DNA from: Metellina segmentata
Lineage: Eukaryota; Arthropoda; Arachnida; Araneae; Tetragnathidae
Length of the DNA stretch: 64,000 nucleotides
Reading direction: 5' to 3'
NCBI GenBank assembly: GCA_947359465.1
Contig: OX375874.1
Coordinates: forward strand, 87,907,672 to 87,971,671
The notes below the pieces were generated by a model. The model was not told the DNA's origin. It did not search any database and saw nothing but the letters and a program-made list of their open reading frames with translations. This document shows positions 55,584 through 64,000 of this stretch, piece after piece. A program made the translations under genes and the position numbers. Numbering within the stretch: the stretch's first letter is position 1; each line of letters opens with the position of its first letter.

Positions 55584-57329
55584 CCCATTTTATCATATTG
55601 TTTATTAAAAGGACAGCTGAAAAATAGTATGCGGAAATCAGTATTTGGTTTTGTTTAGAATATTTATCAGCCGGGGAACATGTAATGGTATGTTTAAGCT
55701 TCTGCTAGCATGAGTTATGTGTCGCAATGTCTGGCGCCCAGGTTTATTCCAGGTTTGTTGGTGGGCTTGTATCTTTGCGGTTGCAGAATTCCATTTCGGT
55801 TCACTTGTACACTTGTATGGGCATTTTTTATGTGAGAGTACTCTTAATTTAACATCCTGTTGGTTATTTAAAGCTATTGTTAGTGCATTATTTTTTAACT
55901 GTCCTCTAAATAGGACAGTGGGACGATAAGCATGCAATCAACGTGTTTATTCTAACCTTATAATTGACAGTAAAATAACTTTTCCCCTTCCTATCGTTTT
56001 ACCCCTGCTGAGTCATGTCATTGCAAAGGATTTTGAAGTTAGAGGAAGCATTGGAATTAGTAAATAGTTTAAATATAGCTTAGGTAATAGTTTATAAATA
56101 GTCTGAAACAGTCTATCCGAGGCAAGCCAGTACGGTTTGGATATAAACTTTGGTCTCTTTGTGGGAGCGAATGATATTGTTACAAGTTTTCTCTCTATTA
56201 CGGTAAAGATTCTGATACAAGAAATTATATTCTTACTGGCACCTGGGTTGTGATGAAACTGACTGAATATTGTTATTCCTTCAAGCTCTACACTTTATAT
56301 TTTGATAACTTTTTTACTATCATTGATCTGTTTAAAAGTCTTTTTAAACAGGGTTATCCAGCAACAGTAACCATACGAGAAAATCGGAGAAACCATGAGT
56401 GTCCTCTGGAAGAATCTAAGTCTATGTGGAAGAAAGAAAGAGGCATGTTTGATTTTGCATTTGACAAGAATTCCGAGATTTTCCTGGTGCGATGGAATGA
56501 CAATAGTACTGCCACTGTTGCTACAAACTTCTGCACTTTAAAACCATTCTTTGATGGGAAGAGGCGAGTAAAAGGACACAAACATAAAGTTAACGTAAAG
56601 CTGCCTAATTTGATAAATTATTACAACACCCCGACTGGTTGACTAGACTATATGCAATTAAAAAATTCGGGAAAAAAGTGGTACTGGCCACATTTTATTC
56701 GTACACTGGACATGGCAGTGGTAAGTGCATGGATAATCCACAAAGCTGTGAACATATGTGATGCCCTAAAGTTAAAGGAGTTTCGAAGAGCTATAACAAC
56801 AGTTTATCTCAAAAAGACTGTGATCAGAACAAGAGGTAGACCCAGGATCTCTTCTGTACCTTCTAGTGAAAAAGAAGACATCTGTAAATATGGTGTTGGC
56901 CATTTTCTACTAAAGAGGGAAAAACAGCGTCGTTGTTAAAGAGAGAGGGCTGCAAAGGAAAAACCAAAACGTACTGTGGGAAATGCGATAAAACACTTTG
57001 TCAGGCTTGCTTTGGGCTTTTACACGAAGATTAGAGTCAGATTAAACTGAAAAGAGAACGCTCATATATATAAGAAAGTATTATTAGAATAAAGTGAAAT
57101 TTTGTACTATGAAATTGCTTTTCACTAATGAAGAAAACACTAAAACATGTAAGTGCAAATTTCATCCCCTTTATCGCAGTGTCCCATTTAGAAGACGGGT
57201 CATATTTCTTATATAAAATATTTAAAAAATTCAAATTTTAATGTATGTAGTTTATTTAAGTTTAATTTACATTAGAAAATATGATTATTCTCAAATTTGA
57301 ACAAAATAAATAAATTGGGATAAAACGGG
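55584..57329 (+). mobile_element. piggyBac-type element with intact ends, TTAA target
   Basis: TTAA at 55580-55583 is followed by CCCATTTTATC; GATAAAACGGG precedes TTAA at 57330-57333. The 11-bp ends are inverted with one mismatch, and the CCC start is typical of piggyBac. Joining the flanks restores the Tc1 sequence, so the target site and duplication are certain. At 1746 bp it is an internally deleted copy. Confidence 0.92.
56015..57034 (+). pseudogene. piggyBac transposase, internally deleted and mutated
   Basis: The probable N-terminus MSLQRILKLEEALELVNSLN (56015) is cut off at a stop. After a deletion, from 56112 one frame reads RGKPVRFGYKLWSLC, a TGA, FSLYYGK, TLYFDNFFTI (second catalytic Asp), ATVTIRENR, VRWNDNSTATV (third Asp region) and LINYYNTPTG. 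There a TGA replaces the usual GGVD continuation, then KKWYWPHF follows and, after a frameshift, the Cys-rich end CKGKTKTYCGKC and CQACFGLLHED. The section with the first catalytic Asp is missing, so it cannot be active. Confidence 0.85.
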
Positions 57330-57390
57330 TTAAAGCATGTATTATTTTCCCTTATGCCATCACAAACTGCTGTCATATTGTAGGGTAGTG

Positions 57391-58434
57391 TTCATTGCTC
57401 ATTACTCGCTTTTTATGTGATTTAGTGGGTTTGCCCACTGCGATTTGTAAGGTACTACTGTAACTTATATTGGGTATATGTCTCTTCTCTATGTAAGTAC
57501 ATTTTTTTTTGTATATATAAGTCACATATCTTACGCTTGTCTCTTCTTGGCGAGATATTGATTTTAAGGCGGAGAATATAGTACTCTAAATAAGTTTTAA
57601 AATATCAGTTACTTGTATCAAACATATGCTTGGTACAAGTTCCATCAGGTTCTGAATAATAAAATGGAAAGCTACAAATTTTACCAATTAAGATATTAAA
57701 AAGAAAAACTATTCCATGAAAACTGTCATCGTCATTATAAAACACAATTGAAACGTTGAAATATGTTATCTTTCATTGTTTCCACCACTCACTTTTCAAT
57801 TGAACCCTTTCTGATTTCACCGAAACCTTGAAAAAGGTGTGAATTTCCTACTTGTTTTATTTTGGTCGTGATAATGATGGATGTCGATCCGCAGAAATAG
57901 TTATGTTATTTAAATATTCCATTGTTTTTTTTAAGTCTTTGTATTAGTAGTGAGTATAATACCTCGCCAAAATTTTTATTCATTATATATTACTTGCATA
58001 TAATATGGCTATTGCACTTGACTCGTAAAGATCTCAAAAAAGAACTACTGTGAGTTAAGTTTTAATTCCAAAAATGAATGGAGTATAACTTGGCAGTGTA
58101 AAATGAATGTTAAAAGCTGCAGCCAAGAGTAATGGATTTCGGCAGGGTCTATATTTGACAGAGTAAAAATAATACATTTTATGCACCTCGAATGTATAAT
58201 CTTTTTAAGAACTTCCAAGGTACGAATGACGTCAAAGGATATCTAATAACATCCGCAACAGCTTACATTTATCTAGACAATTGCACACTGTCTCGTAAGA
58301 CGTCCAGGAAAATTTTTAATTGTATAAATTAGGATTCTTTGAATTATTCATAAGCTGTTTTTAATTAAAAATTTCTAGGTATTTTAAAACGTTTTATCAG
58401 GATAAAAATATTATTCATTTTAACCCTGGTGGTT
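57391..58434. other. Unique AT-rich DNA
   Basis: Nothing recognised. Confidence 0.4.
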
Positions 58435-58625
58435 TTGATGAGACATATCGTCCAACAAGATCTGATCCAATTTGCTAATGAAGTATCCCTCCATCCAGAT
58501 ATTACCAATTTTTTAATGATGCTGAGATCAAGATATAGTCAGTATTCTCCTAATGAAGAGATATCTCGTCCATAAAGATATTGTCAGTTTTCTAATGATG
58601 AGATATTACATCTAGACAACGACCA
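58435..58625. repeat. Degenerate tandem repeat of about 45-50 bp (GAT-GAGATAT family)
   Basis: Units with TCTAATGATGAGATAT, CGTCCA-CAAGAT and CAATTTTC recur about four times. Related relics lie at 1410-1555 and 40620-40805. Confidence 0.65.
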
Positions 58626-60331
58626 GGGTTAAATACTGAATAAATCACCTTTGAAAGTTGTATAGTGCTATAAATCTACAACAGTGTTTTGAGATGTCAG
58701 TTTTCAATTTTGAATGTGGATTGTTTGATTAGTTTTTTTTTATTCAAGAGTCAATTTCGACAAAGCAATCCTATTATTTTAGAATGAGATAAATGTTTAC
58801 TTCAAAACATTTTATTCATTTTGTACTTACTACTGAACATTTAAATATTGGAGCCTAATCATTCAGTTGTCTAAAATACTTAATTAAAAATAGGCACATC
58901 GATCTACGACTATGATTATGAATAATTTTATTAAAATCTTTATTTTAAAGTCTTGTTACATTTTTGTTATCATGCTTAGATTAATACAATTCGAATGGTA
59001 TCAATATTTAACTAAACATATGATTTTTTCCAATTAGTATCTAAATTATCGGAAAGCACAAGCACTTTTGTACGTTAAAAGCGGTATTGATTGAGCATAA
59101 ACTGCCTTCCAACAAATATATGTACTGGAATATCACACATTTTTCTGATATATATGTAAACAATTACACAAATTATTATTTATTATGTTGCGTTCAATTC
59201 CCTTTCGTAATCCCAAATGATACTGTTGGAGGAAACAATTAAATACATTTACCACCACACTCATCAAACATAGAGCATTCTGCCCTTCATTTCATTAATT
59301 CGCTATTTCATTCCAAAATGTTTGATTAAAAAATAACGTTGATTCCGTAAGTGATTTTTTTCGCGCATTTTTTGTCCTTTAGTAATTTATTTCCTACCCT
59401 ATCTTTATTTAAGATCCACCACCATGGTTAAAAAAAGACACTAAATCTTTCTATCGTCTTTTATCTTCCTTTTAAAATAAATAAATTAGTTCTGGAAACC
59501 ACGAAATAGACCCACTCCACTCAAACCATTCCACGGCAATTAGAATGCAATTAATTTTTTTCCTGTAATTAATTTATCTAATCACACACCCTTGATTTTG
59601 TGAGGAAACTGCGTGGGAAATCCGTTCCCAAATCTCCACCAATTTCCTGCAGTTGTGTGAGCGATACGATCAGCAGGAGGGCCTAAAACAGCTATTCATT
59701 TTAATTACAATCGAAAAAGTGACGAGGCCTGGCTGTACGAGCCGTACAAATGGCGAAACGTTTCCCTCTTTAGATTATTTTTTATTAGACCGCTTTAGAT
59801 GGAAATCGATTCCTCTGGGATGTGGGGAAAGTATAATTCGATTTTGACCCCTTGCGCTGTTCTGTTTGCCATTTTTTTCCCTTTCCCCCATCCCTCTGCT
59901 TTTTCCTTCTGTGAGAGGTTTGCCTGATGTAAAACAGACGTTGATTGGCTATGGAGCTTCTTGGGACCTGATATAATCAGACATTCTGGAGTGGGGTGCT
60001 TTTTTGCCTCTTTTGCTTCTTGTTTCTCTCTGTGGAATCGGCATTCTTCTGTTGTTTCCTGTCGGATTTCTTCAAAGTTGCGTTCAATCATCTACGTAAA
60101 AACAGAGGGAGAAATAAAGGTTGTGATAGACTGCGAGTGGAGCTGATAAATTTTCCTCTGCCTTCCGATTCCCGCAGAAGGCATTTCACGTATGGGAAAC
60201 TCGATTGGTTCTTTCATTCCTCAAACTAACATTTATCGTAGTTCTATTGTGCTTTTCTTAAAATTTCATGTTTTTCTCCTGTGTTTTTTTTTAGAACAGT
60301 AACACACGCTTTAAGATATCAATATTAACTC
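58626..60331. other. Unique DNA; 59.2-60.23 kb possible regulatory block
   Basis: 58.6-59.2 kb is AT-rich. 59200-60230 is repeat-free with dense homeodomain-like sites (CGGCAATTAGAATGCAATTAA, first 20 bases considered; CTGTAATTAATTTATC) and E-box-like and zinc-finger-like motifs. Frames are short and overlap on both strands, so coding is unlikely. Confidence 0.35.
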
Positions 60332-60790
60332 CTTGGGTGCACGATTTATTTGAAAAAACGTTGTTTGGATTTTCGTTTGCACACTAGTCACTATTATATT
60401 TCTGTATTATCGTCGGTACACTAATTACTGTTACATTTTCGTATTATCGTTTGCACTCAAGTTACTGTTATAGTTTCGTATAATTTCGTTTGATTAGAAT
60501 GGCAACAGTATGAGAGAGAGATTGCACAAATTCTGATCTCCGTGTTCATTCCAAAAACACACTTGGGTACAGATTTATTTGAAAAAAAGTTGTTTGGATT
60601 TTCGTTTGCACACTAGTCACTGTTATATTTTTGTATTATCGTCGGTACACTAATTACTGTTACATTTTAGTATTATCGTTTGCACTCTAGTTACTGTTAT
60701 AGTTTCGTATCATTTCGTTTGATTAGAGTGGCAACAGTATGAGAGAGATTGCACAGCTTCTGATCTCCCCGTTCATTCTAAAAAAGAATG
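60332..60790. repeat. Tandem duplication, 2 units of about 230 bp
   Basis: GATTTATTTGAAAAAA, GTTGTTTGGATTTTCGTTTG, TTATCGTCGGTACACTAATT and GGCAACAGTATGAGAGAGA occur once in each unit, 60348 and 60570 onward. Within each unit, CACTAGT-ACT-TTA repeats about three times as a 45-bp subrepeat. Confidence 0.95.
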
Positions 60791-61164
60791 TCTGATAACG
60801 CAGCCGTGTAAATATTTCTATGTATGGAGTCAGATTAAATAAAGTGTATTTTGGTAGAGAACGATTGAATAATTTGATTCAAGGAGAGTCTCGTAACACC
60901 AATCACTCTCGCCATGAACAAGAATGTACATGTTTAATTTTGTCCTAATTTGAATGTCGAGTTAGACTCGTCATTCGTAACTTAGGCAAATCTAGTGCAT
61001 GACTCAGTCGTCAAATGTACCCAAGGGGTTAAAGAGAGCTCCTTTCTTTAAACATAGAGAGCCAAGGTCTACTAGTTGTAAAAGCAGCGGATGAAGGGTT
61101 ACGATTTCGAGAATGGGTTCAGCCAATGACTGAAGTGTTCATGGTGGTTGGTGCACGTTTAATC
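60791..61164. other. Unique DNA
   Basis: Nothing recognised. Confidence 0.4.
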
Positions 61165-61375
61165 TGTCGTGGTCTAAAATGTCCTCACACCGTGTTGTCG
61201 AAGTTATTAAAGTGGCGTACCAGCTCAAGTGTCTTTCTAGTCATCTAAAAAACAATGGTTACCATGGTTAAAATCTACGAGGCGTTGTCCTTGGACCTTT
61301 CCCTTTGAGCTTGTTCCCAGAGCGTCGCCAATAGCCCGTTGTGTTGCTCCAGAGCTACGTTAATTAACTACCGTG
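61165..61375 (-). repeat. Retroposon family S, long copy
   Basis: TGTCCTCACACCGTGTTG, TCTACGAGGCGTTGTCCTTG, CCAATAGCCCGTTGTGTTGC and CCAGAGCTACGTTAATTAAC match 46530-46715 and 1-112. Confidence 0.65.
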
Positions 61376-62166
61376 ACCGTGTCTCTAAAATAACGGTTGT
61401 CAATCAGTCAATATTCATGATAAATATTTTGATAACTCACCTATGTTAATCTTTATATTTTAATGTATTATATTAATCTGATAGATCTGGACACTTTATA
61501 TAGCTTAGAGCAGAAATTCCTTAACTGAAAAAAACATTTCTTTTCTATAGTGTTTTTTAAATATCATCAGTGTTTGTCAAACTTAAAATTACAAGCGCTT
61601 TGGTAGTGTTATACATCTAAAAATATTGCGATGTTATTATGTATGCACCATCACGAAACTAAGCATTTTGTGTCTTCGAAAAAGTGTCAGTTAATGAGTT
61701 TCCACTCTAAGTATTCTCCCACGACAGTAAAGTAAGTAAAAAAAAATCATTTCTAAGAAATGATGAAACGAATCATTTATCAAGGTGGATTTTACCGTTT
61801 TTTAATCTTTCTCGCAAATCAAACTGATAATTATAAAGTACTTTACGCTACAAATCAGATTGAAAAACACGGGATCGCCTTTGCAACTGTGATAAGATAT
61901 TTGAGTTTCCAATCACAGTATAATTACAATGTGAATGAAACCGTGATAACGAACCCCGTTTCGTTTATCATGACTGCTCACAAGCAATATATTACGGAGA
62001 TTTGTATTTAAGAATAACGAAGCAGTTATTGACTAGAAGGATCAAGAATAAAAATTAATTACTTAGGAATTAAGAATTTCGAAGCAACTTTCGAAACATG
62101 AACGAGTACGAGCATATTACAATAAATTGGTTCTCACTACCCAAGCAATTTCATAAATCAAATTAG
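61376..62166. other. Unique AT-rich DNA
   Basis: The 83-codon plus-strand frame at 61760-62011 has no family signal that I recognise. Confidence 0.4.
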
Positions 62167-62692
62167 ATATTATATTAATCAGAAATTACATTAATCAGAA
62201 ATTAGAAATTACATTAATCAGAAATTAGAAAGTACATTAATCAGAAATTAGAAAGTATATTAATCAGAAATTTGAAAGCATATTAATCAGAATTTACATA
62301 AAGTATATTTATCAGAAATTAGAAAGTATATTAATCAGAATTTAGAAAAAGTATATTTATCAGAAATTAGAAAGTATATTAATCAGAATTTAGATAAAGT
62401 ATATTTATCAGAATTTAGAAAAGTATATTTATCAGAAATTAGAAAGTATATTAATCAGAAATTGAAAGTATATTTATCAGAAATTAGAAAGTATATTAAT
62501 CAGAAATTTAAAGTATATTAATCAGAAATTAGAAAGAAAGTATATTAATCAGAAATGGGAAAGTATATTAAACAGAAATTAGAAAGTATATTAATCAGAA
62601 ATTAGAAAGTACATTAATCAGAAATTAGAAAGTATATTAATCAAAAATTAGAAAATATATTAATCAGAAATTAGAAAGTATATTAATCATAA
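62167..62692. repeat. 23-bp minisatellite, about 23 units
   Basis: Unit ATTAGAAAGTATATTAATCAGA with length variants (18-27 bp). Confidence 0.95.
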
Positions 62693-63150
62693 TATGAGAA
62701 AACAAATTACATAATTTTTCTCACTGCCAGCACCCTACATCAGACTCATAAAAGCATCAACATTGTAATGAAATAGCAGGAATGTGGGCGGAATCACTGT
62801 CGTAAGATCTCAGACGGGGAAGTCACATGGGCTTACGAATCGATTTGGGACTATTGACGATCAAAGCGAGGACTAGTGGTTTCAATCACGGTGGATAATT
62901 AGTTTAACCCATCAATAACTTGGCCCACATTAGGATCCACGCTTTTCGCTCTACCACAAGACATATGTTTAAACCGAGCGACAGGAAGAAATAGTACGAA
63001 ACTCTAACCAAAAATACTTCGTTTATTTCATTAGAAAGTCAATGATTGGTGGGAAAATACACCATCATTAACACGATCCTTAAAAACCGATGCAGTTATA
63101 AAACTTTAAATTAGCCCTATATTTCTATTTTTAGGCTAAGGAAAAGTCTA
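62693..63150. other. Unique DNA
   Basis: Nothing recognised. Confidence 0.4.
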
Positions 63151-63154
63151 TTAA

Positions 63155-63883
63155 GGGGGTCCGGGACATATCGGAAATTTTTTTTTATTAATTAATTTAG
63201 AATTTTGAATTTTTTTGTACTGATTACCCATCTAACTAATAAACAAAATCACAACACAAAATTTTTCCAAAAGTTTTTTAAAAATTTTTAATTAAAATTT
63301 TTTGAAAAAAAGAGGGGTCATTTTAAATTGCTAAGGCTCAAAACATTCTTGATCAATTTTCAAAATTTTTGCATTAAATTATTCACAAATTTATTAACTT
63401 TAATTTTGATTCAGGAATTTAAAAAATATTAATTTAATAAAAAATGAAAAATGTTTGAATGAAAAATTTTGAAAATTTTAAGGCACTTTTTTTTTTTAAG
63501 TCATATTTTTAAAAGTAAATATTTGTTTTAAATTTGCTGAATCAAAATTAAAGTATAATGTTTGAAAAAGATATATTCCAAATTTCAACCCTTAAACTTT
63601 ATCGGTTTTCGACTTATAGCAATTTGAATACAGGAAATCTTGAAAAAATGCATCATGGAGAAAAACGCATTTAAAGTTTTAAGGACAGATGTTGTTGCCA
63701 TGACAACAACTGTTAAGAGTGTTAGATTTTCAAAACAACGCACCACAAAAATGATTATATCTCTAGTTCTAATTAAGATAGAAACATGATGTAGACGTCA
63801 TTTTAAGCAGAAAAACACAGAGAATTTCGTAAAATAATAAAAAAAATTTCGAAAATTTGACGATTTTTGTGTCCCGGACCCCC
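63155..63883. mobile_element. TTAA-flanked MITE with GGGGGTCCGGGACA ends
   Basis: TTAA at 63151-63154 and 63884-63887 flank 729 bp whose ends are GGGGGTCCGGGACA and its exact inverse. TTAA duplication occurs in piggyBac and Kolobok elements; the G-rich ends differ from the CCC ends of the piggyBac element at 55584, so this is a separate family. The interior is AT-rich with no transposase. Confidence 0.9.
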
Positions 63884-64000
63884 TTAACAAAAAATCTTCG
63901 TTGTTCCAGTAATGTAAAATGACCCCAGTGTGTAAAATAACCCCACGTGTCGAAGCTGAGATTCTTGGTATTACACCTCAGCATGAGGTAACCACTTAAA

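Larger units (their letters stand above)
55089..57390 (+). pseudogene. Tc1-like element, third copy, interrupted by a piggyBac element
   Basis: The left end is CACTACAATAATGGACC and the right end, read inverted, CACTACCCTACAATATGAC. The plus strand keeps [34 protein letters not shown], a stop, [20 protein letters not shown] (second Asp region) and the eroded Glu region around PHRTFVGRVRAT. Its 3' part, ending GTTAAAGCATGTATTATTTTCCC, lies beyond the piggyBac insertion and matches 33105-33130. Confidence 0.85.

Noticed and set aside
59795..60229. 98-codon minus-strand and overlapping plus-strand frames
   Set aside because: Overlap on opposite strands with no family signal; better explained as unique non-coding DNA.

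Overview
The window is AT-rich eukaryotic DNA, almost certainly from an arthropod. A chelicerate such as a spider is my guess from the repeat families, but I cannot prove it. I find no complete, confidently active host gene. The sequence is a stack of mobile elements, tandem arrays and unique AT-rich DNA, with several GC-richer unique blocks in the right half that look like non-coding regulatory DNA.

Left part (1-10.3 kb): a Tc1 deletion derivative, an 8-copy array of about 216 bp, one TIR element nested inside a relative (4531-5946), two copies of a SINE-like repeat, one of them blown up by a 24-bp minisatellite, and the 5' piece of a KRBA2-type (integrase-like) transposon.

Centre (10.3-25.8 kb): a three-level nest, the main discovery. 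A Helitron on the minus strand is split by an LINE-tail retroposon. That retroposon is split in turn, inside its own TA tract, by a 10.76-kb near-perfect palindrome (11432-22193). Each 5.37-kb arm carries the same genes: an intact 183-residue BIR+RING inhibitor-of-apoptosis-like gene, a PC4-like single-stranded-DNA-binding ORF overlapping a second ORF in the +1 frame, and a broken exonuclease-like gene. The palindrome starts AG, ends CT, is flanked by TATATA on both sides, has GC-rich hairpin ends, and folds on a 16-nt asymmetric centre. The termini resemble the Polinton/Maverick signature, but no polymerase, integrase, ATPase or capsid gene is present. My reading is a one-ended inverted dimer (snap-back product) of a Polinton- or adintovirus-like element.

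Right part (25.8-64 kb): a Harbinger fragment, an unrecognised decayed coding region, a pogo-like element with a retroposon inside, tRNA-type SINEs, a SINE-seeded minisatellite, more Tc1 copies, a piggyBac nested in a Tc1 through TTAA, a TTAA-flanked MITE at the right edge, and many tandem arrays. Unique GC-richer blocks near 33.7-34.3, 36.0-36.4, 45.3-45.8, 48.1-48.6, 51.5-52.0, 54.3-54.9 and 59.2-60.2 kb may be conserved regulatory DNA. No host gene pathway can be assembled from this window; the only genes that could work together are those in the palindrome arms (apoptosis block plus DNA-binding functions).
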